A DNA stretch of 25,871 nt, taken from positions 1 to 25,871 of the forward strand of contig JACMQP010000345.1 in NCBI GenBank assembly GCA_014376915.1, read 5' to 3'. The translations under genes and the position numbers were made by a program. Every line of letters starts with the position of its first letter. Positions within the stretch are counted from its first letter, which is position 1. Origin of the DNA: Ramlibacter sp. (GTDB taxonomy: Bacteria; Pseudomonadota; Gammaproteobacteria; Burkholderiales; Burkholderiaceae). Below are positions 1 to 7,520 of the stretch, in pieces. The notes under the pieces were generated by a model, which was not told the DNA's origin, ran no database searches, and saw only the letters and a list, made by a program, of their open reading frames with translations.

Positions 1-1143
1 ATTGCCAGCGTACTGCCTGTCGGCACCATGCAGGCCATGGCGCAGGACAAGGGCCAGCTTGAAAGAACCAACCTGAAGATCGGCTTCATACCCATCACCT
101 GCGCCACGCCGCTGATCATGGCGCACCCGCTGGGCTTTTACAGCAAAGAGGGGCTTAATGTTGAAGTCGTCAAGACGGCCGGATGGGCGCTGATACGCGA
201 CAAGATGATCAACAAGGAATACGACGCCACGCATTTCCTCAGCCCCATGCCGCTGGCGATTTCCATGGGTGTGGGCTCGAACCCGGTGCCCATGAATGTG
301 GCCACCATCCAGAACACCAACGGCCAGGCGATCACGCTGCACACCAGGCACAAGAACAACCGCGACCCGAAAAACTGGAAGGGCATGAAGTTCGCCGTGC
401 CTTTCGAGTACAGCATGCACAACTTCCTGCTGCGGTATTACCTGGCGGAAAACGGCATCAACCCGGACACCGACGTCCAGATCCGTGTCACGCCGCCGCC
501 GGAAATGGTGGCCAACCTGCGGGCCGGCAACATCGACGGCTTCCTCGGCCCCGATCCGTTCAACCAGCGCGCGGTCTACGACGAGGTGGGCTTCATCCAC
601 ATCCTGTCCAAGGAGATCTGGGACGGCCACCCCTGCTGCGCCTTCGGCGTCAGCGACGAGTTCATCAAGCAGAACCCCGGCACCTTCGCCGCGCTGTACC
701 GCTCGGTGCTGGGCGCTTCGTTCATGGCCAGCCAGCCCAAGGACCGGGACCTGATCGCCAAGGTGATCGCGCCGACCCAGTACCTGAACCAGCCGGAGAC
801 GGTGCTCACCCAGGTGCTGACCGGCAAGTTCGCCGACGGCCTGGGCAACATCCGCAACGTGCCGGACCGCGCCAACTTCGACCCGGTGCCGTGGCAGAGC
901 ATGGCGGTGTGGATGCTCACGCAGATGAAGCGCTGGGGCTACGTCAAGAGCGACATCAATTACAAGCAGATCGCCGAGAAGGTGTTCCTGCTGACCGAGG
1001 CAAAGAAGCAGATGGCGCTGGCCGGCTTCAAGCCGCCCGAGGGTGCGTACAAAAAGTTCAAGGTGATGGGCAAGGAATTCGATCCGGCCCAGCCCGAGGA
1101 GTACGTGAAAAGCTTCGCCATCAACAAGATGGGCGCGGCGTGA
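1..1143 (+). CDS. cynA: Cyanate/nitrate-type ABC transporter substrate-binding protein, 5'-truncated
   Basis: Periplasmic binding component of a NrtA/CmpA/SsuA-family importer, probably for cyanate. The frame is open from base 1, and the first codons (I-A-S-V-L-P-V-G-T-M-Q-A-M-A-Q-D) look like the end of an export signal with cleavage after A-M-A. The true start therefore lies left of the window and the internal ATG at 28 is unlikely to be it. The body has the family pattern: a G-F-I-P opening strand, P-L-G-F-Y-S-K-E-G-L, and a central T-P-P-P-E-M-V-A-N-L segment followed by an F-L-G-P-D-P-F-N substrate-lobe motif. Its stop overlaps the permease GTG start by 4 bp (GTGA), implying translational coupling. 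Cyanate specificity is inferred from cynS at the end of the same operon; by sequence alone nitrate or another small anion remains possible. Confidence 0.85.
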   Translation: MASVLPVGTMQAMAQDKGQLERTNLKIGFIPITCATPLIMAHPLGFYSKEGLNVEVVKTAGWALIRDKMINKEYDATHFLSPMPLAISMGVGSNPVPMNVATIQNTNGQAITLHTRHKNNRDPKNWKGMKFAVPFEYSMHNFLLRYYLAENGINPDTDVQIRVTPPPEMVANLRAGNIDGFLGPDPFNQRAVYDEVGFIHILSKEIWDGHPCCAFGVSDEFIKQNPGTFAALYRSVLGASFMASQPKDRDLIAKVIAPTQYLNQPETVLTQVLTGKFADGLGNIRNVPDRANFDPVPWQSMAVWMLTQMKRWGYVKSDINYKQIAEKVFLLTEAKKQMALAGFKPPEGAYKKFKVMGKEFDPAQPEEYVKSFAINKMGAA

Positions 1144-2009
1144 GCGGCTCAAGCGCGCTGCGCGCCAAGGCGACGCTGGTGTCGCTGCTGATCTTCGCCG
1201 TGTTCCTGGGCATCTGGTACATGGCCACGTTGCCGGCGCCGGGCGCGGGCGGTGCCACCGGCGCCGTGTCGGCGGAACAGGCCGAGTACAACAAGATGAT
1301 GGGCAAGGAGGTCGGCACCACCAAGACCACCGGCTTCCCCACGCTGGGCCAGATGGGAGGCACGTTCGTCAAGCAGTTGTCGCATCCGTTCTACGACAAC
1401 GGACCCAACGACAAGGGCATTGCGATCCAGCTGGCGCATTCGCTGGGCCGGGTGGCGCTGGGCTTCCTGCTGGCCTGCGTGGTGGCCATTCCGTTGGGCT
1501 TCGTCATCGGCATGTCGCCGCTGCTGCATAAGGCGTTCGATCCGTTCATCCAGGTGCTCAAGCCGATCTCGCCGCTGGCCTGGATGCCGCTGGCGCTCTA
1601 CACCATCAAGGATTCGTCGGTGTCGGGCGTGTTCGTGATCTTCATCTGCTCGGTCTGGCCCATGCTGTTGAACACCGCTTTCGGCGTGGCCTCGGTCAAG
1701 CGCGAGTGGTTGAACGTCGCCAGCACGCTGGAAGTGCAGCCGCTGCGCAAGGCGTTCCGGGTGATCCTGCCGGCGGCGGCGCCCACCATCCTGACCGGCA
1801 TGCGCATCAGCATGAGCATCGCCTGGCTGGTGATCGTGGCGGCCGAGATGCTGGTGGGCGGCACCGGCATCGGCTACTTCGTCTGGAACGAGTGGAACAA
1901 CCTGTCGCTCACCAACGTGATCTTCGCCATCCTGGTGATCGGCGTGGTCGGCATGCTGCTGGACCTCGCGTTCGCGCAACTGCAGAAGTGGGTGACGTAT
2001 GTTGAGTGA
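1140..2009 (+). CDS. cynB: Cyanate/nitrate-type ABC transporter permease
   Basis: Inner-membrane permease of the same importer, 289 aa, of the NrtB/SsuC (binding-protein-dependent transport) family. The GTG start at 1140 overlaps the cynA stop; no upstream start makes sense because the frame further left is antisense-like noise. A membrane segment near residues 8-28 is followed by a periplasmic stretch of about 70 residues. A conserved five-helix core then begins near residue 95. The cytoplasmic EAA-type loop (L-N-V-A-S-T-L-E, then P-L-R-K-A-F-R-V-I-L-P-A-A-A-P) contacts the ATPase. The protein ends L-Q-K-W-V-T-Y-V-E, typical of NrtB-like permeases. It works with the binding protein before it and the ATPase after it. 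Confidence 0.87.
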   Translation: MSGSSALRAKATLVSLLIFAVFLGIWYMATLPAPGAGGATGAVSAEQAEYNKMMGKEVGTTKTTGFPTLGQMGGTFVKQLSHPFYDNGPNDKGIAIQLAHSLGRVALGFLLACVVAIPLGFVIGMSPLLHKAFDPFIQVLKPISPLAWMPLALYTIKDSSVSGVFVIFICSVWPMLLNTAFGVASVKREWLNVASTLEVQPLRKAFRVILPAAAPTILTGMRISMSIAWLVIVAAEMLVGGTGIGYFVWNEWNNLSLTNVIFAILVIGVVGMLLDLAFAQLQKWVTYVE

Positions 2010-2016
2010 AGTGGGC

Positions 2017-2050
2017 GTTGTCATCCCGGGCTTGACCCGGGATCCGGGGA
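2017..2050. repeat. REP-like palindromic element in the cynB-cynD gap
   Basis: The sequence contains a perfect inverted repeat, ATCCCGGG (2023-2030), loop CTTGA, CCCGGGAT (2036-2043), followed by CCGGGG. It resembles the dispersed palindromes of many proteobacteria whose chance translations read V-I-P-G-L-T-R-D-P or R-V-K-P-G-M-T. Here it occupies a 73-bp gap in an operon whose other junction upstream overlaps by 4 bp. No T-tract follows, so it is not an ordinary intrinsic terminator, although it could attenuate transcription or affect mRNA stability. Confidence 0.7.
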
Positions 2051-2082
2051 TTGCGGTCCATGAGAAAGTCAAAAGGCCAGCC

Positions 2083-2886
2083 ATGCAGGGCTTCCTCAGG
2101 ATCGAAGGCCTCTCCAAGTCCTTCGTCCCCGCCAAGCCGGTGTTCGCCGACGTGTCCTTCACCCTGGACAAGGGCGAGTTCGTCTGCATCATCGGCCACT
2201 CGGGCTGCGGCAAGACCACCATCCTGAACGTGCTGGCGGGGCTCGACACGGCCAGCGGCGGCAACGTGTTCATGGACGGCCGTGAAGTGGTCGGCCCGAG
2301 CCTGGAGCGAGGCGTGGTGTTCCAGAGCCATGCGCTGATGCCTTGGCTGACGGTGCGCAGGAACATCGCCTTCGCCGTCGAATCGCGCTGGCCCGACTGG
2401 TCGCGCGCGCAGGTGGATGCCCATGTGGAGAAATACGTGGCGATGGTCGGCCTCTCTCCCGCGCTGGACAAGAAGCCGTCGCAACTGTCCGGCGGCATGA
2501 AGCAGCGCGTCGGCATCGCCCGCGCCTTCGCCATCGAGCCCAAGATGCTGTTGCTGGACGAACCGTTCGGCGCGCTCGACGCGCTGACCCGCGGCACCAT
2601 CCAGGACGAACTGATGTCGATCGTGCGCGAGACCCACCAGACCGTCTTCATGATCACCCACGACGTCGACGAAGCCATCCTGCTGGCCGACCGCATCCTG
2701 CTCATGAGCAACGGCTCCGAGACTGCGGCCGGATACAAGCCTGGCGGCATTGCCGAGGTCGTGCATAACACGCTGCCCAAGTCGCGCAAGCGCGCCGGGC
2801 TGCATCACCTGTCCGGCTACTACGAGCTGCGCAACCACATCGTCGATTTCCTCGTCACCCGGGCCCTGGCCGGGGCCAATCACTAA
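2083..2886 (+). CDS. cynD: Cyanate/nitrate-type ABC transporter ATP-binding protein
   Basis: ATPase that powers the CynAB importer, 267 aa, NrtD/SsuB/TauB family. The sequence shows Walker A G-H-S-G-C-G-K-T-T (residues 38-46), the signature L-S-G-G-M-K-Q-R, Walker B M-L-L-L-D-E-P-F-G-A-L-D, and the switch histidine in M-I-T-H-D-V-D-E-A. I chose the ATG at 2083 because AAAAGG lies 6 nt upstream and the protein then begins M-Q-G-F-L-R-I-E-G-L, as expected for the family. An in-frame ATG at 1999, overlapping the cynB end, would translate the palindromic repeat into a 28-residue leader that is probably not real. The C-terminal tail (Y-Y-E-L-R-N-H-I-V-D-F-L) is typical of nitrate/cyanate ATPases. 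Confidence 0.88.
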   Translation: MQGFLRIEGLSKSFVPAKPVFADVSFTLDKGEFVCIIGHSGCGKTTILNVLAGLDTASGGNVFMDGREVVGPSLERGVVFQSHALMPWLTVRRNIAFAVESRWPDWSRAQVDAHVEKYVAMVGLSPALDKKPSQLSGGMKQRVGIARAFAIEPKMLLLDEPFGALDALTRGTIQDELMSIVRETHQTVFMITHDVDEAILLADRILLMSNGSETAAGYKPGGIAEVVHNTLPKSRKRAGLHHLSGYYELRNHIVDFLVTRALAGANH

Positions 2887-2905
2887 ACCATCCAAAGGAG
2901 TCCCC

Positions 2906-3349
2906 ATGAACCGCAACGAAATTACCGAAAAGATCATCACGGCCAAGGTGCAGCAAGGCATCCACTGGGCCGATGTTGCCAAAAAGGTCGGCCAGTCCAA
3001 GGAATGGACCACCGCCGCCTGCCTGGGCCAGATGACGCTGAACAAGGAGCAGGCCGGCGTGTTCGGCGACATCTTCGGCCTGACCGCGGACGAGCAGAAG
3101 TGGCTGCAGGTCGTCCCGTACAAGGGTACGTTGCCGACGTCCGTGCCGACCGATCCGCTGATCTACCGCTGGTACGAGATCGTCAGCGTCTACGGCACGA
3201 CCATCAAGGAACTGATCCACGAGGAATTCGGCGACGGCATCATGAGTGCAATTGACTTCTCCATGGACATCCAGCGCCAGGCCGACCCCAAGGGCGACCG
3301 AGTCAACGTGGTGCTCTCCGGCAAGTTCCTGCCGTACAAGACTTACTGA
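2906..3349 (+). CDS. cynS: Cyanate hydratase (cyanase)
   Basis: Catalyses cyanate + bicarbonate to carbamate + CO2, with carbamate then decaying to ammonia and CO2; this detoxifies cyanate and supplies nitrogen. The 147-aa length fits the family (E. coli CynS 156 aa). The catalytic triad of E. coli (Arg96, Glu99, Ser122) is present as R88, E91 and S114, within P-L-I-Y-R-W-Y-E and E-F-G-D-G-I-M-S-A-I-D-F. The N-terminal helical domain (residues 1-75) and C-terminal catalytic dimer segment are complete. The ATG at 2906 follows AAAGGAG with a 5-6 nt spacer. It is the last gene of the cyn operon, 19 bp after cynD, and gives the best evidence for the substrate of the transporter. Confidence 0.97.
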   Translation: MNRNEITEKIITAKVQQGIHWADVAKKVGQSKEWTTAACLGQMTLNKEQAGVFGDIFGLTADEQKWLQVVPYKGTLPTSVPTDPLIYRWYEIVSVYGTTIKELIHEEFGDGIMSAIDFSMDIQRQADPKGDRVNVVLSGKFLPYKTY

Positions 3350-3360
3350 AGCACTATCCC

Positions 3361-3396
3361 CGTACTGCGTCGTCATCCCGTACTGCGTCGTCATCC
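3361..3396. repeat. Perfect 18-bp tandem duplication after cynS
   Basis: The unit CGTACTGCGTCGTCATCC occurs twice head to tail (3361-3378 and 3379-3396) without mismatch. The second copy runs into the palindromic element at 3389-3431, so part of the left arm of that element (CGTCATCC) has been duplicated. It looks like a recent slippage or insertion scar, and it starts 11 bp after the cynS stop. Confidence 0.85.
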
Positions 3397-3431
3397 CCGC
3401 GCAGCCTGCCCCCGCCTTCGCGGGAATGACG
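3389..3431. repeat. REP-like hairpin element downstream of cynS
   Basis: The arms CGTCATCCCCGCG (3389-3401) and CGCGGGAATGACG (3419-3431) are inverted repeats matching at 12 of 13 positions, around a C-rich loop. It belongs to the common GTCAT-CCCCGCG class of dispersed palindromes whose chance translation reads V-I-P-A-K-A-G. It lies in the 126-bp gap between cynS and the radical SAM gene. There is no T-tract, but the stem could protect the 3' end of the cyn mRNA or act as a weak terminator. Confidence 0.7.
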
Positions 3432-3475
3432 AAACCGCGACCCCCCCCGGCTTGCAGGCGGGTAAGCTTGGCCGA

Positions 3476-4546
3476 ATGCGCATCGAAATCCTTCGTCAAC
3501 GCCTGCGTGCCCTGGGCGCACGCCCGGCTCACGAACAGCGGGTCCTGCGGTTGTGGTCGCAGGCGTTGCAGCAGGACAGCGGCCGGCGCAAGACCGAAGA
3601 TTTCCTGCCGGCGGCATTGCGCGCCGGGCTGCCGCAGCTGGAAGCCGATCTGCGCTCCCTGGCGCGCTTGCGCTCCGAACACCCGGCGCAGGACGGCTCG
3701 GCCCGCCTGCTGGTCGAACTGGCCGACGGCCAGACCGTGGAAAGCGTCTTGTTGCCGCGCGATGGCTTGTGCGTCTCGTCCCAGGTGGGATGCGCGGTGG
3801 GTTGCGTGTTCTGCATGACAGGGCGCGATGGCCTGGTGCGCCAGGTGGGAAGTGCCGAGATCGTGGCGCAGGTCGCATTGGCTCGCTCCATGCGGGTCGT
3901 GAAGAAGGTCGTGTTCATGGGCATGGGCGAGCCGGCGCACAACCTCGACAACGTGATCGAAGCGATCGACCTGCTCGGCACCCTGGGCAATATCGGCCAC
4001 AAGAACCTGGTCTTCTCCACCGTTGGCGATCTGCGAGTGTTCGAGCGGCTGGCGCAAGGCCGGGTCAAGCCGGCGCTCGCGTTGTCGCTGCACACCACGC
4101 GGGCGGACCTTCGCGCAAGGCTGCTACCCCGCGCCCCGCGGATCGATCCTGAAGACCTGGTGGAGCGGGGCGAGCGCTATGCGCGGGCCACCGGCTATCC
4201 GGTCCAGTACCAGTGGACCTTGCTGGAGGGCATCAACGACACAGCCGATGAACTGGACGGGATCGTGCGCCTGCTCAAGGGCAAGTACGCGCTCATGAAC
4301 ATGATTCCGTACAACGCGGTGGCCGGCTTGCCGTTCAAGCGGCCGTCGTGGGAGCGCGCTGCGGAGATCGCGCGCTCGCTCCATCGGCGTGGCGTGCTCA
4401 CCAAGTTGCGCCAGTCCGCCGGGCAGGACGTGGATGGCGGCTGCGGCCAGCTACGAGCGCGGGCCGCCGAGCCGCAGGACCACATCGTTACGCTGCGACG
4501 AGCAGCTCAGGCGGGCGCAGGGTCAGCGGCAGCGACGTGGTCTTGA
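3476..4546 (+). CDS. RlmN/Cfr-family radical SAM RNA methyltransferase (paralogue type)
   Basis: Predicted radical SAM enzyme that would methylate an adenosine in RNA, 356 aa. The [4Fe-4S] motif C-x3-C-x2-C is C106, C110, C113. The two further cysteines used by RlmN/Cfr chemistry are also present: C99 in L-C-V-S-S-Q-V-G-C and C323 in G-G-C-G-Q-L-R-A. The family motif M-G-M-G-E-P follows, then the L-S-L-H-T-T and M-N-M-I-P-Y-N segments. The N-terminal roughly 95 residues do not obviously match the RlmN accessory domain, and the setting is not the usual rlmN neighbourhood, so I treat it as a paralogue of unknown target (23S rRNA A2503, another rRNA position, or tRNA). The ATG at 3476 was chosen over an in-frame TTG at 3452; no strong ribosome binding site is seen for either. 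The last 59 bp overlap the convergent gene. Confidence 0.8.
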   Translation: MRIEILRQRLRALGARPAHEQRVLRLWSQALQQDSGRRKTEDFLPAALRAGLPQLEADLRSLARLRSEHPAQDGSARLLVELADGQTVESVLLPRDGLCVSSQVGCAVGCVFCMTGRDGLVRQVGSAEIVAQVALARSMRVVKKVVFMGMGEPAHNLDNVIEAIDLLGTLGNIGHKNLVFSTVGDLRVFERLAQGRVKPALALSLHTTRADLRARLLPRAPRIDPEDLVERGERYARATGYPVQYQWTLLEGINDTADELDGIVRLLKGKYALMNMIPYNAVAGLPFKRPSWERAAEIARSLHRRGVLTKLRQSAGQDVDGGCGQLRARAAEPQDHIVTLRRAAQAGAGSAAATWS

Positions 4547-5738
4547 CCCGCACCACGGCCGGCCGGCTCTCGTAAACCGTTGGCGCACCCCCGATGATGT
4601 CGGCGGCGATGGTCCGGGCCTGGCGTGCGATCGGCTCGATGAAGCGGCTGGCCTCGCCATCGACCGTGATGCAGTCGCCGAGGGCGGAGATGCTGTCGTC
4701 GCTGGTGCGCAGCGTCTGCCGCTCAACCGCGATGCCGTTGTTCCAAGCCAGGCCGGCGCCTTGGGCCAGGCGGCCGGGGGTTTGCAATCCGGTGGCGGCA
4801 ATCACGTGGTCGGCGGCGAAGCGCTGTCCGCATTCGGTCGTGACACGGAAGCGGGCTCCGACCCGCTCGACGCTTGCCACCGCGACCGCGCCCACGAACC
4901 GGATCGCCAGGTCCTTCCAGGCTTCAAGCAATCCCCCACCTGCCGTCGACCAGCGGGCGAGAGGTTGCGTCTGCACATCCAGTAAGGTGATCCGGTGGCC
5001 GCCGAGCGCCAGGTCGTTGGCCAGTTCGCTGCCGATCAGGCCGGCGCCGACGATCAGCACGTCGCTGGGCTTCTCACCCAGGGCCGTCCGCAGCCGCTGA
5101 TAGGCTCCCAGGTGGTTGATGCGCCAGCACAGCGCTGCCGGTAACTCCGCCCGCAAGGCAGGCTGGGCGCCATGGGCCAGGACCAACCGCTCGTAGCGCA
5201 GGGTGCCGCGCGTGGTGCGCAGTTGCCGCGTGTCCCGGCTGATCCGGATGGCGTGGGTGCCGCAGAGCAGCTGGACGTCCAGTCGTCGGGCGGCGTCGGC
5301 CCCTTTCTCCCGGACCATGCCGGGCGGCTCCAGCCGCCGCGCCATCGCGATCGAGAGCAGCGGCTTGTCGTAAACGTCGCCGTTGCAGGCGGTGACGAGA
5401 GTGATCCTCAGCGCTGCGTCGCGGCTGCGCAGTTCCTCTGCCACTTGCCAACCGGCCCGGCCCGCACCGACGATCACGACGCCGGGTGCCGCTCGCGTCC
5501 GGGTGGGCGGAACGTGGTATTGAGACACGTGCGCGCGCAAGGTCTCCATGCTGGGCGCGACATGGATCCGGAAGTCGGACTTGGTGACGCCGCACAGGGG
5601 GCAGGACCAGTCGTCCGGAATGTCGGCGTAGCGGGTGCCGGCGGCGAGTCCGCCATCCGGGTCGCCCACGGCCTCGTCGTAGATGTAGCCACAGGCGTCG
5701 CAGATGTATTGCTGCCAGGCCGCAACCACGGCGCTCAT
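4488..5738 (-). CDS. Rubredoxin-FAD/NAD(P)H rubredoxin reductase fusion
   Basis: Single-chain electron-transfer protein, 416 aa. Residues about 8-55 are a rubredoxin domain with four iron-ligand cysteines C13, C16, C46 and C49 (Y-I-C-D-A-C-G-Y and D-W-S-C-P-L-C-G). After a linker comes a pyridine-nucleotide-disulfide-type reductase, with an FAD-binding G-A-G-R-A-G at 91-96, a second dinucleotide motif [10 protein letters not shown] for NAD(P)H, and the later A-L-G-D-C segment. It should pass electrons from NAD(P)H through FAD to the rubredoxin iron, and from there to an oxygenase or another acceptor. The start overlaps the stop of the preceding flavoprotein gene (ATGA), so the two are translationally coupled and probably partners. 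It is the last gene of the sigma-54 operon and ends inside the convergent methyltransferase gene. Confidence 0.9.
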   Translation of the reverse strand: MSAVVAAWQQYICDACGYIYDEAVGDPDGGLAAGTRYADIPDDWSCPLCGVTKSDFRIHVAPSMETLRAHVSQYHVPPTRTRAAPGVVIVGAGRAGWQVAEELRSRDAALRITLVTACNGDVYDKPLLSIAMARRLEPPGMVREKGADAARRLDVQLLCGTHAIRISRDTRQLRTTRGTLRYERLVLAHGAQPALRAELPAALCWRINHLGAYQRLRTALGEKPSDVLIVGAGLIGSELANDLALGGHRITLLDVQTQPLARWSTAGGGLLEAWKDLAIRFVGAVAVASVERVGARFRVTTECGQRFAADHVIAATGLQTPGRLAQGAGLAWNNGIAVERQTLRTSDDSISALGDCITVDGEASRFIEPIARQARTIAADIIGGAPTVYESRPAVVRVKTTSLPLTLRPPELLVAA

Positions 5739-6889
5739 TGCGGAGTTTCCTCGGCCGACAGCCGCGCCATCTCCTTGCGCAAGTGCTTGATCGCCGGCGT
5801 GACGATCGCGACGAAGTGCGATTCGCGCACCCGTCGCTGCACCGCTGAGCTCAGCAGGTAGCCGCGCGCGCCCTGGTGCATCAGGGCCGACTGCGCGGCC
5901 CGCAGGCACAGCTCCGCGCCATGCGCGCGGGCGTCCAGCACGTCGATGAAAAAATCGGTCGATGTCTCGAAGGGAGTGCGGGCAAGTTGACGGACCCGCG
6001 CGGCCAGCGCATCGAGCTCGTCCTGCAAGGCGTCGGGCCGGTCTTCCAGGAACTGGTTGACGTGCCCGAGTTGCGCCTCGACATCCCACATCGAATCGAT
6101 GGCGCCCTGGGTGACTCCGATCGCCATGCCGCACTGGAGCATGACGAAAGCGCCGCGGATGCGTGCGATGTAGGGCTTGGCTGGGTCGGCAATCAGCTCG
6201 GCGGCCCCGACGAAATAATCGGTCAGGCGGATCGCGTAGGTGCCGGTGCCTTCCATCGCAGAAAAGCTCGGGCACTCGCGCAGCTCCACGCCCGGCGCAC
6301 CGCAGCGCAGCAGGAACATCACTTCGCGACCGGCCGGCTGGTCCCCCTCGACCACGGCGGCGATGGCGCCGCAGGAGTGACCAGGCGCGAGGTTGCTGAC
6401 CCAGGGCAGCGCGCCGTTGACGAGATAGCCGCCGTCCACCGGCGTGGCCTTGAGCAGCAGGCTCTCGATCTGCGCATAACTCTTCATCGGGTTCGACAGC
6501 GCTGTGCCGCCGAGCCCCTCACCCGTCGCGTGTCGCTGCAAAGCCTCGCCAAGCAAAGCCGGGTTGCCGGATTGCTGCATGTACAGCCCGCAGACGGCCT
6601 GGCACCACATCATGAAGCCGGTGGCGCCGCAGACCCGCGAGACCTCCGCCATGGCCTGGATCGCAAGGAAAAAGTCCGCCTGGCCCGCAGGCGCTTCGAG
6701 GTGTGCGCTCATGGCGCCCAGCGCGCCGAGCTGCTTGAGGATCGCTTGCGGGTAGTGGCCCTCGCGGTCGATGGCTTCCACCTGCTGCGCCAGCGGCCCT
6801 TGGGCCACAGCCCGAACGGCGGCCAGGAGATCATGGGTCGCGACCGGCACTGCCGTCGAGACATTCTTGGGCAGATCGGCAAGATTCAT
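5735..6889 (-). CDS. Acyl-CoA dehydrogenase-fold flavoprotein, possibly monooxygenase-like
   Basis: 384-aa member of the acyl-CoA dehydrogenase superfamily. It has an N-terminal helical domain (about 1-120), a middle beta domain (about 125-230, with [11 protein letters not shown]), and a C-terminal four-helix domain with the typical [13 protein letters not shown] segment and a late R-R-V-R-E-S-H-F. The usual middle-domain T-E-P/G-S-D motif is replaced by T-A-L-S-N-P-M-K-S, which suggests it is not a standard fatty acyl-CoA dehydrogenase. Members of this fold include DszC/SfnC-type flavin monooxygenases, so an oxygenase role fed by the adjacent rubredoxin reductase is plausible but inferred. 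A GGAG sits 5-6 nt before the ATG at 6889. It overlaps the next gene by 4 bp. Confidence 0.78.
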   Translation of the reverse strand: MNLADLPKNVSTAVPVATHDLLAAVRAVAQGPLAQQVEAIDREGHYPQAILKQLGALGAMSAHLEAPAGQADFFLAIQAMAEVSRVCGATGFMMWCQAVCGLYMQQSGNPALLGEALQRHATGEGLGGTALSNPMKSYAQIESLLLKATPVDGGYLVNGALPWVSNLAPGHSCGAIAAVVEGDQPAGREVMFLLRCGAPGVELRECPSFSAMEGTGTYAIRLTDYFVGAAELIADPAKPYIARIRGAFVMLQCGMAIGVTQGAIDSMWDVEAQLGHVNQFLEDRPDALQDELDALAARVRQLARTPFETSTDFFIDVLDARAHGAELCLRAAQSALMHQGARGYLLSSAVQRRVRESHFVAIVTPAIKHLRKEMARLSAEETPQ

Positions 6890-6925
6890 TGAGGCTCCGG
6901 ATGAACGTGCAACGGGCTGGTGCGC

Positions 6926-7486
6926 CTATTCGGCCAGGCTGATCGTGAACGGAATCGGGTTGCGGATGCTGTTGGCCACCGGCGAATAGAAGTTGGCGTG
7001 CTGCACGATTTCGTCCAGCACTTCGCGGGTCGCGTCGCCTTCGATCAGCACCTTGACCCGGATCGCCTGGAAGCCCATCTCAGGGGCTGTCTTCAACGCA
7101 CCGCCGGCGCCCCAGGCGGCCGGGTTGCCGATGTCGCCTTCCAGGAAAATCTCGATCTTGCTCAGCGTCACCTGCTTCCAGGTTGCCACAGCCTGGATGC
7201 CGACAGCAAGGCAACCGCCCAGGCCCGACAGCACGATTTCACCGGGCGCCGGCGCCGTGTCCTGTCCGAACAGGTGCGGCGGCTCGTCCACCACCACCGG
7301 CGCGTGCTTGCCGACCTGGCTGAGCGAGCGGTATTGGCCTTCCATCACGGTGTGGACCTTGTTGGTCCCGCGCGATCCCGGGTTGTTGCGCCCTTTCTCG
7401 GCGAAGGCCAGCAGGCCGTCGCGGTCGATCGGGCGCAGCGTCGTGCGAATGGTGGTCACGGGTTCGAGCAGGTCTGTGCTGGTCAT
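6926..7486 (-). CDS. OsmC-family protein lacking the second redox cysteine
   Basis: 186-aa OsmC/Ohr-fold protein, a family of thiol peroxidases and related proteins. The conserved first cysteine is C92 in L-G-G-C-L-A-V-G. The region where OsmC/Ohr normally has the second cysteine reads N-F-Y-S-P-V-A-N, with serine in place of cysteine, as in some OsmC subfamilies of unknown function. Classical two-cysteine peroxide reduction is therefore doubtful; a sulfur-carrying or thiol-binding role with the neighbouring sulfurtransferase is an inference. I chose the ATG at 7486 over the upstream in-frame TTG at 7507. The gaps to the upstream and downstream genes are 34 and 36 bp, consistent with one operon. 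Confidence 0.85.
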   Translation of the reverse strand: MTSTDLLEPVTTIRTTLRPIDRDGLLAFAEKGRNNPGSRGTNKVHTVMEGQYRSLSQVGKHAPVVVDEPPHLFGQDTAPAPGEIVLSGLGGCLAVGIQAVATWKQVTLSKIEIFLEGDIGNPAAWGAGGALKTAPEMGFQAIRVKVLIEGDATREVLDEIVQHANFYSPVANSIRNPIPFTISLAE

Positions 7487-7520
7487 GGAAGGGGTTCCCG
7501 GTTGCAATGGTTTGAAGGGC

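Noticed and set aside
183..1139. Upstream extension of the permease frame through cynA
   Set aside because: The frame is open only by high-GC chance; the real protein starts at the GTG overlapping the cynA stop.
3361..3431. Repeats considered as a CRISPR array
   Set aside because: Only two directly adjacent 18-bp copies without spacers, next to a REP-type palindrome.
2855..4093. Minus-strand open frame of 412 aa across cynS and the methyltransferase
   Set aside because: It runs antisense to two genes with clear catalytic residues and through a palindromic repeat; its composition is biased and it has no motif.
5876..6892. Plus-strand open frame of 338 aa opposite the flavoprotein gene
   Set aside because: It has no recognisable domain and lies wholly antisense to a convincing acyl-CoA-dehydrogenase-fold gene.
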